64,000 bases of DNA, from contig NZ_CP041406.1 in the NCBI RefSeq assembly GCF_014905135.1, positions 372,001 through 436,000 on the forward strand, written 5' to 3'. Below are positions 8,688 to 17,892 of this stretch, one piece after another. The stretch's first letter is position 1. The number at the start of each line of letters is the position of its first letter. The DNA comes from Sulfurimonas paralvinellae. Its GTDB lineage: Bacteria; Campylobacterota; Campylobacteria; Campylobacterales; Sulfurimonadaceae. A program made the translations under genes and the position numbers. The notes below the pieces were generated by a model. That model was not told where the DNA came from. It ran no database searches and saw nothing but the letters and a program-made list of their open reading frames with translations.

Positions 8688-9905
8688 ATGAAAAGAGTAG
8701 TAGTAACAGGTCTTGGTATGATCAATTCTGTAGGACATGATAAAGAAAGCGCATTTAAAGCAATATGCGAAGGTGAGTGTGGGATAGATACTATTACTCT
8801 TTTTGATCCGTCTGCATTTAGTGCACAGATTGCAGGTGAAGTAAAAGATTTTGATCCGGCAACGGTAATGCCGGCTAAAGAAGTCAAAAAAGCTGACAGA
8901 TTTATTCATCTTGGTCTCAAAGCTGCACAGGAAGCAATGGCTGATGCCGCTATACCTGAAGATACAGATATGGAAAGATTCGGTATCTCTGCCGGTTCAG
9001 GGATTGGTGGACTTCCTTCAATCGAGAAAAATTCAGTTATCTTAGATGCTCGCGGTCCAAGACGTATCTCTCCGTTTTTTATTCCTGGAGCATTAGTAAA
9101 TATGCTTGGTGGATTCGTTTCGATTGAACACGGAACAAAAGGTCCTAACCTATCTTCTGTAACTGCCTGTGCTGCAGGAACACATGCTATCAATGAAGCT
9201 GTAAAAACAATCATGCTCGGTGGTGCTGATAAAATGCTTGTTGTTACTGCAGAATCAGCAATTACCGGTGTCGGTGTCGGTGGATTTGCTGCTATGAAAG
9301 CACTTTCAACAAGAAATGATGACCCAAAACACGCATCTCGTCCATTTGATGCAGATCGTGACGGTTTTGTTATGGGTGAAGGTGCAGCTGCACTTGTTTT
9401 GGAGACATACGAAGATGCTGTGGCACGTGGTGCAAATATCTATGGTGAAATTATCGGGTTTGGTGAAAGCGGTGACGCAAATCACATTACTACGCCATCA
9501 CTTGACGGCCCTGCACGTGCAATGAAAGCTGCATATAAAATGGCAGGTGAACCAAAACTTGACTATGTAAATGCACACGGGACATCGACACCTATCAATG
9601 ATAAAAATGAAACATTGGCACTCAAAGAGCTTTTAGGCGGTAAAGAGAACTGTCCTCCGATGAGTTCTATTAAAGGTCAGATCGGTCACTGTCTTGGTGC
9701 TGCCGGTGGAATCGAAGCGGTAACATCTTTGATGGCTATAAGAGATGGAATCATTCCTCCAACAATCAACTATGAAACACCTGATGAAAACTGTGATCTT
9801 GATTATGTAACGGAAGGTGCGAGAAAAGCCGACTTGAATGTTGTTATGTCTAACTCATTTGGATTTGGTGGAACTAACGGCGTTGTCATTTTCAAAAAAA
9901 TCTAA
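8688..9905 (+). CDS. fabF: 3-oxoacyl-[ACP] synthase II
   Basis: A 405-residue condensing enzyme (KAS II) extending acyl-ACP with malonyl-ACP. The nucleophile Cys161 sits in SSVTACAAGTHA. The two catalytic histidines are in NAHGTSTP and in GQIGHCLGAAG, and the C-terminus has the NSFGFGGTN loop. Length and motif order match FabF rather than FabH or FabB. GGAGAG precedes the ATG. The 110-nt gap after acpP shows no strong terminator, so read-through from acpP is likely. Confidence 0.95.
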   Translation: MKRVVVTGLGMINSVGHDKESAFKAICEGECGIDTITLFDPSAFSAQIAGEVKDFDPATVMPAKEVKKADRFIHLGLKAAQEAMADAAIPEDTDMERFGISAGSGIGGLPSIEKNSVILDARGPRRISPFFIPGALVNMLGGFVSIEHGTKGPNLSSVTACAAGTHAINEAVKTIMLGGADKMLVVTAESAITGVGVGGFAAMKALSTRNDDPKHASRPFDADRDGFVMGEGAAALVLETYEDAVARGANIYGEIIGFGESGDANHITTPSLDGPARAMKAAYKMAGEPKLDYVNAHGTSTPINDKNETLALKELLGGKENCPPMSSIKGQIGHCLGAAGGIEAVTSLMAIRDGIIPPTINYETPDENCDLDYVTEGARKADLNVVMSNSFGFGGTNGVVIFKKI

Positions 9906-9917
9906 GAAGGATCTGAT

Positions 9918-10874
9918 TTGGCTACATACTTAGACTTTGAATATAAGATTAAATTTATTCAAGAAGACATTATCTCTGCACAGGTTCGTCATGATCACGC
10001 AGCTGTTGAAGAGTTAAAAAAGAAACTAGACAAAGAAGTTGAAAAGATATATAAAAATCTTTCAGACTTCCAAAAATTACAGCTTGCACGTCATCTTGAT
10101 CGTCCATATGCACTTGATTATATTAATCTTATTATGAAAGATAAGTATGAGATCCACGGAGACAGACACTTCCGCGATGATGCTGCTATTATCTGCTATA
10201 TGGGTTATATCGGTGATGAAAAAGTTGTCGTTATCGGTGAGCAAAAAGGGCGCGGTACAAAAAACAAGCTCAAGCGTAATTTCGGTATGCCGCATCCGGA
10301 AGGGTACCGTAAAGCGTTGCGTGCTGCAAAACTTGCTGAGAAGTTCAATCTGCCGCTTTTAATGCTTATTGACACTCCGGGTGCATATCCTGGAATCGGT
10401 GCAGAAGAGAGAAACCAATCTGAAGCGATTGCACGAAACCTTTTGGAATTGGCTGAACTCAAAACGCCTACAATCTCTGTAGTTATCGGAGAAGGTGGTT
10501 CAGGTGGGGCTCTTGCCATTGGTGTTGCCGATAAATTTGCAATGATGCGTTACTCTATCTTTAGTGTTATTTCTCCAGAAGGTTGTGCGGCAATTTTATG
10601 GAATGATCCTAAAAAAGTCGAAACTGCGACAAATGCGCTTAAAATCACATCACAGGATCTTATGGATCTTGATCTTATCGATGATATCATCAATGAGCCT
10701 CTAATCGGTGCTCACCGCGAGAAAGAAGCTGCTGCCGCTGCGATAGCTGATTACTTTTTAAAAGAAGTAAAAGAGCTTAAAGCGATGAGTGAGGAAGAGC
10801 GTATGGATGTAAGATATAAAAAACTTACAAAGCCGGGTGCTTTTGCAGAACTAGAAACACTACCACAGGCATAA
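9918..10874 (+). CDS. accA: Acetyl-CoA carboxylase carboxyltransferase subunit alpha
   Basis: A 318-residue alpha subunit of the carboxyltransferase that moves the carboxyl group from biotin to acetyl-CoA, forming malonyl-CoA. It starts at TTG 9918, 12 nt after fabF, behind AAGGAT. Family features are the N-terminal helical region ([10 protein letters not shown]), the [14 protein letters not shown] segment, [10 protein letters not shown] and [15 protein letters not shown] with its oxyanion-forming glycines, and [13 protein letters not shown]. Its partner AccD is not in this window. It ends 4 nt from the convergent exonuclease gene. Confidence 0.95.
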   Translation: MATYLDFEYKIKFIQEDIISAQVRHDHAAVEELKKKLDKEVEKIYKNLSDFQKLQLARHLDRPYALDYINLIMKDKYEIHGDRHFRDDAAIICYMGYIGDEKVVVIGEQKGRGTKNKLKRNFGMPHPEGYRKALRAAKLAEKFNLPLLMLIDTPGAYPGIGAEERNQSEAIARNLLELAELKTPTISVVIGEGGSGGALAIGVADKFAMMRYSIFSVISPEGCAAILWNDPKKVETATNALKITSQDLMDLDLIDDIINEPLIGAHREKEAAAAAIADYFLKEVKELKAMSEEERMDVRYKKLTKPGAFAELETLPQA

Positions 10875-10878
10875 TTGC

Positions 10879-11679
10879 CTAATGTAACTCCTGACTCTCT
10901 TTAAGAGGGTCAAACTTCGGCCTTTTAAGCCGTTTTGCCTCTTTAGAAAATTTAATCAAATCTTCTACCGTTTCAATATTTTCATCCAAATGTTCCAAAG
11001 ATAGTAAAAAAAGTCCGTAGGTTGTCAGGACATCGCTCATTGCACGATGATGTGTTGCATTTGGATTGAGTTTAAGTGCATCATTGAGGTAAGAAAGCGC
11101 ATAGCGATAGGATACTATTGTCCTCTCTGCAAGAGCGAGTGAACAGAGACTTCTGTTAAGCAATGGTTCAAGACCTATCTTTTGCATACTTTTTGAAATG
11201 AACATATAATCAAATTTGACATCGTGGGCGACAAAAATGGCATTGCCTAAAAAGAGTTTGAACTTTTGAAGTACATATTCAAGTTGTGGAGCATCTTTTG
11301 TATCTTCGGCTTTGATGCCTGTGATCTCTGTGATGTGGGGATTTATCTCTTTTGTGTAAACTAAACTTTCAAAGCGGTCAATTATTTTGCCGGCCTTTAC
11401 TTTCACAGCAGCAAGTTCTATAATCTGATGCTTTTCTATTTTTGAACCGTTTGTCTCTATGTCAACGATGCAAAATTCTGCTTCTTTTAGTGGAACAAAT
11501 GCAGTGTCGAAGTAGTAATATCCCTGATGTTTGACTACATTGAGCCCTTGTGCCCGCCAAAGCTCCAAAGAGAGTTCAAGTTCATGTTCAAGCTGGTCTT
11601 TGAGGGTTTTTAAGGAGAGCCCGCGTGAGGCAAGCCGTGAGATGCTTTTTGCGTCAAGGTTTATATTGTTAGTGAGCAT
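10879..11679 (-). CDS. DnaQ-type 3'-5' exonuclease (DNA polymerase III epsilon-like)
   Basis: A 266-residue DEDDh exonuclease. The ExoI motif DIETNG (Asp73, Glu75), ExoII VAHDVKFDYMF and ExoIII HHRAMSDV are all intact. The catalytic domain is preceded by about 68 residues of helical sequence with no recognised motif. Such proteins either proofread as the epsilon subunit or act as stand-alone exonucleases; only the former would justify the name dnaQ. It overlaps the end of trpF by 11 nt and is last in the minus-strand run rpe-trpF-exonuclease, which says little about function. Confidence 0.85.
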   Translation of the reverse strand: MLTNNINLDAKSISRLASRGLSLKTLKDQLEHELELSLELWRAQGLNVVKHQGYYYFDTAFVPLKEAEFCIVDIETNGSKIEKHQIIELAAVKVKAGKIIDRFESLVYTKEINPHITEITGIKAEDTKDAPQLEYVLQKFKLFLGNAIFVAHDVKFDYMFISKSMQKIGLEPLLNRSLCSLALAERTIVSYRYALSYLNDALKLNPNATHHRAMSDVLTTYGLFLLSLEHLDENIETVEDLIKFSKEAKRLKRPKFDPLKESQELH

Positions 11680-12253
11680 TAAAGATAAAATCCTTTACTT
11701 TCTGTGCATCCTTTATACCATGTGCTTTTTCAACACCGCTGCTGACATCGACACCATAGAACCCATACTCTTTTAGTTGTGATACATTCTCAGGGTTTAA
11801 TCCGCCGGCAAGAATGATTTTTGAGCAGTCAATACCGTCAAACCACTCAATATTGATGCGTTTACCCGCACCGCCGTAAGATTCACAGTAGGCATCAACA
11901 AGTCTGTACTCATCGGCATATTTAAGGATATCTTCTTTTATTTTTGCACGAACTACTTTAATATGTGGTGTTTTGAGGGCTTCATATAAAGTCTTCTCTG
12001 CGTCAAAATGAATCTGTGCCAATGTCGCTCCGGTTTCTTGACAGACAGTGTCAATGCTGTTTGCATCTGCATTGACAAAAAGGGCGACTTTTTCAACAAA
12101 AGGAGGCAGTTTTTTGATGATTGTCTTTGCATCGGATGGAGTAAGGTAACGGGGGGATTTCTCATAAAAAACAAAACCAAGCGCATCTGCACCGGCTTTG
12201 ATTGCCGTCATGGCATCTTCGTAGGATGTAATACCGCAGATTTTAGTTCGCAT
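11669..12253 (-). CDS. trpF: Phosphoribosylanthranilate isomerase
   Basis: A 194-residue (beta/alpha)8-barrel enzyme for the third committed step of tryptophan synthesis. Features are the N-terminal KICGIT with catalytic Cys, ALGFVFYEKSPRYL, FVNA, a catalytic-type Asp late in the chain (GVDVSSGVE) and the phosphate loop LAGGLNPENV. Its ATG overlaps the rpe stop as TAATG, so it is translationally coupled to rpe and not part of a classical trp operon. Length is slightly below the usual 200-210. Confidence 0.93.
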   Translation of the reverse strand: MRTKICGITSYEDAMTAIKAGADALGFVFYEKSPRYLTPSDAKTIIKKLPPFVEKVALFVNADANSIDTVCQETGATLAQIHFDAEKTLYEALKTPHIKVVRAKIKEDILKYADEYRLVDAYCESYGGAGKRINIEWFDGIDCSKIILAGGLNPENVSQLKEYGFYGVDVSSGVEKAHGIKDAQKVKDFIFNAH

Positions 12254-12897
12254 TAGATTTGCAGGCTTTTTATTGCTTGGGCACGGTCTTTATGTTTGAA
12301 GACGTAGCTACCGGCAACAACGACGTCCACACCTGCATCTTTAAGTGCTTTTATATTTTGGTCACTCACGCCGCCATCGACTTCTATGAGGCATTTTGGA
12401 TTTAAACGTTTACGCATTTCATCGAGCTTCATAGCTTTTGGAATGACGGTATCGATAAAGCTCTGCCCGCCAAAACCGGGATTAACACTCATAAGCAGTA
12501 CCATATCGAGGTCACCTAAAATATACTCCAACTCTTCGGGAATTGTATTTGGATTTAAAACAATTGAGGGCTTAATGCCATATGAGCGGATTTTTTGAAT
12601 AAGTCTGTGCGGATGTTTTTCTTCTTCGATATGAAAAGAGATATATTCCGGTTTGAGCGGAGCAAAAAGGTCTACGAAAAAAGTGTTGTTCTCGACCATC
12701 AAATGAATGTCTAAAGGTTTTGTTGCCGCTTTTGCAACTGCTGAAACGACAACCGGTCCGATTGTAAGGTTGGGTACGAAGTGTCCGTCCATAACGTCAA
12801 CGTGGACTAAGTCACAGCCACTCTCACAAATCTCAGCAACATCACGTGCAAGATTACCAAAATCGGCAGATAAAATACTTGGGGCAACTTTCATCAT
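12253..12897 (-). CDS. rpe: Ribulose-phosphate 3-epimerase
   Basis: A 214-residue TIM-barrel epimerase interconverting ribulose-5-phosphate and xylulose-5-phosphate. Diagnostic features are APSILSADF, VDVMDGHFVPNLTIGP with catalytic Asp and metal His, DIHLMVE, MSVNPGFGGQSF, EVDGGVSDQN and VAGSYVF for phosphate binding. AAGGAT precedes the double ATG; 12897 is chosen as the first. It is followed by trpF with a 1-nt overlap. Confidence 0.95.
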   Translation of the reverse strand: MMKVAPSILSADFGNLARDVAEICESGCDLVHVDVMDGHFVPNLTIGPVVVSAVAKAATKPLDIHLMVENNTFFVDLFAPLKPEYISFHIEEEKHPHRLIQKIRSYGIKPSIVLNPNTIPEELEYILGDLDMVLLMSVNPGFGGQSFIDTVIPKAMKLDEMRKRLNPKCLIEVDGGVSDQNIKALKDAGVDVVVAGSYVFKHKDRAQAIKSLQI

Positions 12898-12941
12898 AAA
12901 AAAATCCTTATTATGAATGCAATTATAGTGCGATGTAACTT

Positions 12942-14336
12942 TTATCTAGTTAAGAAGAACAAAAACTTGTCGTCGTTGAAGTTCAGATCAACTTGAACAC
13001 CTTTTTTATCCTGTGCTATTTCCAGCAGACTATCCACATTTGGATAAGTTCTTGGCAGTGTGATGTCAACATTGATGTTCTCATCAGAAAGAAGTGTTTT
13101 GACTTTTCCGCCGACGATGTTGACAAGCTCAGCTAAAGTGTCCAAGATAAGTTCCTGATCTTCTGTGTTTTCACCAATTAACAGCTCACAGGCTTTTTTA
13201 GCGATTCCTATAGGGAAGACAAGTATGACCATCCCGTCAATATCGCCATAGAAACCTATGGAACTTGCTATTTTATCTTCTTTAGAGGCTATTTCAATTT
13301 TATCGATCTTTACGGCCTCTTTGGCCGCTTTTGAATTTGTCATCATCTCAATAGTGGCAACTGTGGCATCAATAAAGTTCGGTATCTCGGTGACTATCTC
13401 TTTGTTGAGCATGCGTTTGTTTTTAATGGCTGCTGCAGAAGAAGCACCAAGTTCTTCCAAGAGCTCTTTGTCACCAAGAATGTCGTCCATCTGCTCAAAG
13501 AACATGATACCGGCATCTTCGAGTGTCTCTTTAAAGGAAAGTGGTGTCTTTTCAAAAGTCATACCTACAAAGCAGATAGTTGCATTGTATTCAGCAGCTG
13601 AAGATGCAAGTCTTGAAAAGAAGTTGAGCGCATGAACATTCATGCTGACAACTTTATAGGCATCAAATATAAAGAGTCTGAAGCCTACATTTAAAGAGTT
13701 GTTGTGATAGGCGATATTAAAGGTATTGCCTATCTCTGCGTCCAAGAAGGATGATACAGTATATATGATGGCATTGCCCGTTACTCGTGTGGCAACTTTC
13801 TGTCCCATCTGCCCTAGAAAAGTATCGTCAATAATGACATCATAGGCATTTTCAGCTTGTGCTTTTTCCAAAAACTCCTCTTTTGTCTGTGCTACAATAG
13901 GGTTATGTCCGTTATCATGCAATTCTATTGCCATCGCAGCACGTTGGGATTTGTCATCGCTGTAGAGCAGGACATTTTTACTCTGGTTCTTAAAGCTTGA
14001 AGCAAAAAGTGTTGCAATCTCTTGTGTTTTAAAGAGAGAGAACATCAGTTCTTCTTTGTAGAATTTGATGATCGTGTTATACTTTTTTGTATCATAATCA
14101 CAAAAACCGACGACGATGTGATTGGCGGTTCTTACTTTTTGAAACATTTTTACAAAAGCATCAAGCCCGTTTCGATTGAAGAAGATGACTTTTTTCAAAG
14201 AGACCATAATCATGTCCGCATTAAGATGAACAGTCGCTTCGATGTCTTCGATGCTTAAAAGAGAGGCACTTGACGTTCCGTCGAGAAAACCTTGTGGATG
14301 AAAAACTCCGACACCATCTTTAACTACCGCTCTCAT
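12942..14336 (-). CDS. Multidomain signalling protein: STAS-like, receiver-like and CheX-like domains
   Basis: A 464-residue protein with no transmembrane segment. The C-terminal part (about 315-464) resembles CheX/CheC phosphatase-fold proteins, with the helix ELVNIVGGKVKTLL (about 403-416) in place of the usual ExxN signature region. Residues 1-95 look STAS-like (FLDGTSSAS then a strand and FFNRNGLDAF). Residues 120-200 resemble a receiver (LLYSDDKSQR, VIIDDTFLG). Residues 217-285 look like a second STAS-like fold. Its start overlaps the stop of the upstream HDOD gene by 4 nt, so the two are likely co-translated and may act together in motility or chemotaxis control. The CheX assignment is moderate; the other domains are inferred from pattern only. 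Confidence 0.6.
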   Translation of the reverse strand: MRAVVKDGVGVFHPQGFLDGTSSASLLSIEDIEATVHLNADMIMVSLKKVIFFNRNGLDAFVKMFQKVRTANHIVVGFCDYDTKKYNTIIKFYKEELMFSLFKTQEIATLFASSFKNQSKNVLLYSDDKSQRAAMAIELHDNGHNPIVAQTKEEFLEKAQAENAYDVIIDDTFLGQMGQKVATRVTGNAIIYTVSSFLDAEIGNTFNIAYHNNSLNVGFRLFIFDAYKVVSMNVHALNFFSRLASSAAEYNATICFVGMTFEKTPLSFKETLEDAGIMFFEQMDDILGDKELLEELGASSAAAIKNKRMLNKEIVTEIPNFIDATVATIEMMTNSKAAKEAVKIDKIEIASKEDKIASSIGFYGDIDGMVILVFPIGIAKKACELLIGENTEDQELILDTLAELVNIVGGKVKTLLSDENINVDITLPRTYPNVDSLLEIAQDKKGVQVDLNFNDDKFLFFLTR

Positions 14337-15130
14337 GCTATCTCCATTATATTTGCAAAATCATCATATATGTCTGAGACATACTCTATCTGAAAATCAA
14401 CAAAGTCGTTTAGTCCGGCTTCAATGAACTCTGCCTTTGAAAGTGTAAAGAAGAGCAGCAGATGCATCCATTTGCCAAGTTCATTTATCGCATCATCTTC
14501 GGCCGGCTTGACACCGCTTGCAGCCTGTATGATCTGTGCAATTTTCTTATCCATCTCCCATTTTTTGGATATTTGTTCACAGATATCGAAGAGATCCATA
14601 CTGCAGAGTCTTTTTAAAATGGTATTAAAGTCGATATTGTGCACGCTTCGCAGCAGTTTTACGTCATTTATCTTTTGGCTGAAAAGTGCTTCGGAGACAA
14701 TAATGCTCGCAGGAAGCAAAGAGACGGCACTCTCTATCTCTTTATCATTGATGTCAAGATGTTGCAGAATTTTTTGCCATCCTACCGATAATTCTGCTTG
14801 AAGATCATTAAAAGAGCTTCTGTTAAGTTTAAAAAGCTGCCATTTTGCGGGAGAGAGCAGTGTGACCATATAGTTATATACCGCCTGTTGGGAGCGTGAC
14901 ACACCAAGAATACCAAAGATTTGTGCAACATCGCTCACTTCACTTCTAAAACCGTAAATAGGCTTGTTCACAAGATTTTTCAGATAACTGCTCAGCGCTT
15001 TGTCCTCTTTTGCCGCAAGTGCAGCCTTTGGCAGGTCACCTGCATTTAAGGCAAAGATTGTCTCACGCAATGCTTTGGGAGAGGGTGGAATTTTTTCTAT
15101 AAATGCGTCAATTTGTTCTTGTGTTATCAA
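14333..15130 (-). CDS. HDOD-domain protein
   Basis: A 265-residue, helical soluble protein resembling the HDOD family: PPSPKALRETI near the N-terminus, VAQIFGILGVSRSQQAVYNY in the middle, and a long helical C-terminal part. HDOD proteins lack the HD metal centre and act as signalling or regulatory scaffolds. In Campylobacter jejuni an HDOD protein is needed for normal motility, which is suggestive here because a CheX-like gene overlaps its end. It is the first gene of this pair on the minus strand; the 145-nt gap to rpmB holds the divergent start regions. Confidence 0.7.
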   Translation of the reverse strand: MITQEQIDAFIEKIPPSPKALRETIFALNAGDLPKAALAAKEDKALSSYLKNLVNKPIYGFRSEVSDVAQIFGILGVSRSQQAVYNYMVTLLSPAKWQLFKLNRSSFNDLQAELSVGWQKILQHLDINDKEIESAVSLLPASIIVSEALFSQKINDVKLLRSVHNIDFNTILKRLCSMDLFDICEQISKKWEMDKKIAQIIQAASGVKPAEDDAINELGKWMHLLLFFTLSKAEFIEAGLNDFVDFQIEYVSDIYDDFANIMEIA

Positions 15131-15235
15131 AATACATACTTTGTGTTAAATATTGTATATTTTAGCTATAGTTGTATAAAAGAAATATAAAACAGTTTAG
15201 GAATTGGCTTAAGTTGCAGTTTTGCTTTGTTTTGG

Positions 15236-15241
15236 TACAAT
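15236..15241 (+). promoter_or_regulatory. Probable -10 element of rpmB
   Basis: TACAAT lies 35 nt upstream of the rpmB start codon, predicting a start near 15248. The site lies in the 145-nt gap between the divergent HDOD gene and rpmB. Confidence 0.45.
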
Positions 15242-15275
15242 TCGCAACTTTAAAATATCATTCAAGGATACTCAA

Positions 15276-15464
15276 ATGGCAAGAAGATGTGCTATTAGCG
15301 GCAAAGGCCCTATGAGTGGGAACAATGTTTCTCATGCAAAAAACAGAACAAAGCGTCGTTTTTTATTAAACCTAAGAACAGTGCGTATCACATTAGAAGA
15401 TGGTACAACGAAAAAAATTAAGATTTCTGCAAGAGAATTACGCACACTTAAGAAAAATTCGTAA
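15276..15464 (+). CDS. rpmB: 50S ribosomal protein L28
   Basis: A 62-residue basic ribosomal protein. [20 protein letters not shown] is the conserved L28 N-terminus, followed by an Arg/Lys-rich core ([16 protein letters not shown]) and ELRTLKK near the end. ATG 15276 behind AAGGA is chosen over upstream in-frame starts because it gives the standard N-terminus. The K+ channel gene follows after 15 nt and may be co-transcribed. Confidence 0.97.
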   Translation: MARRCAISGKGPMSGNNVSHAKNRTKRRFLLNLRTVRITLEDGTTKKIKISARELRTLKKNS

Positions 15465-15479
15465 ACTTCAGGAATTCAT

Positions 15480-16610
15480 TTGAATCTTTTAGAAAGGATT
15501 CGTAAATTCCTCAATTGGGAGATTGCTCCCAAACCAGATAAAAAACTTCTTCCGGAAGTTTACCCGCACTTAAAAGCTTTCCGCTTACCTCTCATACTTA
15601 CTGTAATTGTCATGCTCGCCGGAACTATAGGTTATGTGCTTATAGATCATTTTACGATCATGGATGCAATTTATCAAACAGCAATTACATTCACGACTGT
15701 AGGTTTTGGTGAGATTGCTCCTATTTCAGACGCAGGCAGAATTTTTACGATCAACTTGATTATTGCAGGGTTCGCTGTTTTCTCCAGTGCTGTAGGTATC
15801 TTAGTTGCGGAGATAAATAAAGGGCATATCGTTGCCGTATTAAAGGAGCGAAGAATGTTATATAAAATAGCAAGGCTCAAAAAACACTTTGTTGTCTGTT
15901 ACCATAACGACTACACTATCGAGGTGACAAAACAGTTGCGTAAAAACCATATTCCGTTTGTTGTGATCGATCCGAGAGAGGAGATACATGCATGGGCAGC
16001 GGAATATAAATATCCTCAGTACCTTCAAGCAGAGCCTCACGCAGAGCTTGCCATGCTTAAAGCACATCTTGCCTCTGCAAAAGGTTTGATTACGCTCTCA
16101 AGCTCTATTGCAGACAACATCGCTTTAATAGCGTCGGTGCGACTTTTTGAAAAGGAGCACTTTTTACCGCGCCCATACTACGTCATCTCTGCTGCAGAGA
16201 CAATGAGTGATGTAGAAAAACTGAAAAAACTCGGAGCTGATACAGTGGTAAGTCCGACAAAACTGACAGCGCAGCGTGTCAGTGCCATGGCGGCACGTCC
16301 AGATATGGAGAACCTGCTTGAAGAGTTTTTGTATAAAAGTGACAATCCTCTGGATATGCAGGAGATTGTAGTACCGCGTTATTCATGGGCTGTTTTGAAA
16401 AAACTCAAAGAGACGCATATCCGTGAGATAGCCAATACTTCCATTGTCGGTATATCGAAAAAAGACGGTAAGTTCGTCAGTATGCCAAAAGGGGACACAC
16501 TGATAACGAGTGAATCGAAGCTTTTAGTGATAGGAACGCAAGAGGGCATCAAAATAACAAAAGATCTCTTAGGAAAAAGAGTGAAACCCAAGGAGTTGAA
16601 ATTTGTATAA
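15480..16610 (+). CDS. Two-transmembrane potassium channel with RCK (TrkA-type) domains
   Basis: A 376-residue channel protein. Two membrane helices (about 34-56 and 88-110) flank a pore loop with the K+ selectivity filter TVGFGEI (about 74-80), followed by a cytoplasmic TrkA-N/RCK domain (about 130-260) and a TrkA-C-like domain (about 285-370). The usual Rossmann glycine motif after the first RCK strand is replaced ([12 protein letters not shown]), though the acidic VIDPREE strand end is kept, so nucleotide binding is doubtful. TTG 15480 follows CAGGA. The stop lies inside the argJ start region (8-nt overlap). It probably conducts K+ under ligand or voltage control. Confidence 0.85.
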   Translation: MNLLERIRKFLNWEIAPKPDKKLLPEVYPHLKAFRLPLILTVIVMLAGTIGYVLIDHFTIMDAIYQTAITFTTVGFGEIAPISDAGRIFTINLIIAGFAVFSSAVGILVAEINKGHIVAVLKERRMLYKIARLKKHFVVCYHNDYTIEVTKQLRKNHIPFVVIDPREEIHAWAAEYKYPQYLQAEPHAELAMLKAHLASAKGLITLSSSIADNIALIASVRLFEKEHFLPRPYYVISAAETMSDVEKLKKLGADTVVSPTKLTAQRVSAMAARPDMENLLEEFLYKSDNPLDMQEIVVPRYSWAVLKKLKETHIREIANTSIVGISKKDGKFVSMPKGDTLITSESKLLVIGTQEGIKITKDLLGKRVKPKELKFV

Positions 16611-17781
16611 ATTAATAGAAGTAAAGAGCGGCGTCTGTTCTGCTGAAGGTTTTTTCGCTGATGGTGTAAGTGCCGGTCTTAAAAATGGCGGTGCTAAAGA
16701 TATGGCATTTATCTACTCAAAAGAGCCATGCGAGATAGCCTCTGTTTTTACGACAAACAAAATGGCAGCGGCTCCGATAAAGCACTTTAAAGCAAAAGGT
16801 GCTTTCAAAACGAACTTTGTTCTCATTAACTCTAAAAATGCTAATGCGATGACGGGAAGTGCAGGTGTAGAGGATATCAATGAGATTTTAGACACTTTGC
16901 CTGAATGTGCTCTCAATCCAGTTATGAGTTCAACCGGTGTTATCGGTGTAAGGATTCCAAAAGAGAAGATTATTGCAGGTGCAAAACTTTTTAACTTAAG
17001 TCAAAAAGAGCCTCACGCAGCGGCAGAAGCCATTATGACGACAGACAGCTTTTCCAAAGAGAAAGCATTCAGGGTCGATCTTGCAGACGGAAGCAGTTTT
17101 CACATAGGGGCAATGGCAAAAGGTGCAGGCATGATAAACCCTGCTATGGCCACTATGCTCTGTTTTATAACGACTGATGCCAAAGTTTCAAAAGATGAGA
17201 TGCAGGCAATTCTTAGCAAAACAACTATAACAACATTTAATGCGGCAAGCGTTGACGGTGACACTTCGACGAACGACACCGTTATGTTGTTAAGTAATGC
17301 CCAGTCAGGTGCGTACGATGCAGCGGCTTTTGAAGAAGCACTCCATAAAATCATGAAATTCTTAGCACGTGAGATGGTACGTGACGGCGAAGGTGCTACA
17401 AAACTCGTTACATACAATGTTACGGGTGCAAAAGATGACAAAGAAGCTGAGATAGTTGCCAAAGCACTTTCAAACTCTCTACTTGTTAAAACTGCTCTTT
17501 ACGGTGAAGATCCAAACTGGGGAAGAATCGCTTCTACCGTTGGTGCAAGTGGAGCTGAAGCATACGAGGAAAAATTGACAATATCTTTTGATGATCTCTG
17601 CGTCTATAAACAGGGTAAACTTTTCTTTGATGAGGCCATGGAAGCCAAAGCAGCAGAAGTGATGAAAAAAGATACTTTCACTATCTCATGCGATCTTGGC
17701 ATCGCAGACGGCTCTTTTGAAGCCTACGGCTGTGATCTAGGACACAGATATGTGGAGATAAATGCAGATTACAGAACGTAA
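16603..17781 (+). CDS. argJ: Bifunctional ornithine acetyltransferase / N-acetylglutamate synthase
   Basis: A 392-residue enzyme recycling the acetyl group between N-acetylornithine and glutamate in arginine synthesis. The precursor self-cleaves between Ala183 and Thr184 in the AMATML motif, and Thr184 becomes the nucleophile of the beta chain. Other features are the N-terminal [24 protein letters not shown] and [17 protein letters not shown]. It starts at TTG 16603, overlapping the channel stop, behind AAGGAG. Whether it also has full acetyl-CoA-dependent synthase activity cannot be told from sequence. Confidence 0.94.
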   Translation: MYKLIEVKSGVCSAEGFFADGVSAGLKNGGAKDMAFIYSKEPCEIASVFTTNKMAAAPIKHFKAKGAFKTNFVLINSKNANAMTGSAGVEDINEILDTLPECALNPVMSSTGVIGVRIPKEKIIAGAKLFNLSQKEPHAAAEAIMTTDSFSKEKAFRVDLADGSSFHIGAMAKGAGMINPAMATMLCFITTDAKVSKDEMQAILSKTTITTFNAASVDGDTSTNDTVMLLSNAQSGAYDAAAFEEALHKIMKFLAREMVRDGEGATKLVTYNVTGAKDDKEAEIVAKALSNSLLVKTALYGEDPNWGRIASTVGASGAEAYEEKLTISFDDLCVYKQGKLFFDEAMEAKAAEVMKKDTFTISCDLGIADGSFEAYGCDLGHRYVEINADYRT

Positions 17782-17810
17782 TCTGTGTAATTAAAAAAGT
17801 TGTAGTTGTT

Positions 17811-17892
17811 CCCTAACCTCTTATTTTTCTTATTTTCGCTGGTTTTTACGGAGCGTAGCGGAGTAAAAATCCAGTGCAGCGATTTGTTATGT
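17811..17892 (-). repeat. attC-like hairpin (cassette recombination site)
   Basis: On the minus strand: R'' ACATAAC, spacer, L'' region TCGCTGCACTGG, a long central stem-loop whose arms include TTTTTAC and GTAAAAA, L' region CCAGCGA, and R' GTTAGGG. The 18-nt A-rich spacer between L' and R' is longer than usual. The folded element could also terminate transcription of the gene it follows. Confidence 0.6.

Noticed and set aside
10885-10915. A shared terminator between accA and the exonuclease gene
   Set aside because: A short imperfect hairpin (GACTCTCTTTAAGAGGGTC) is present, but it lies in the exonuclease coding end and has no T-run, so the evidence is weak.
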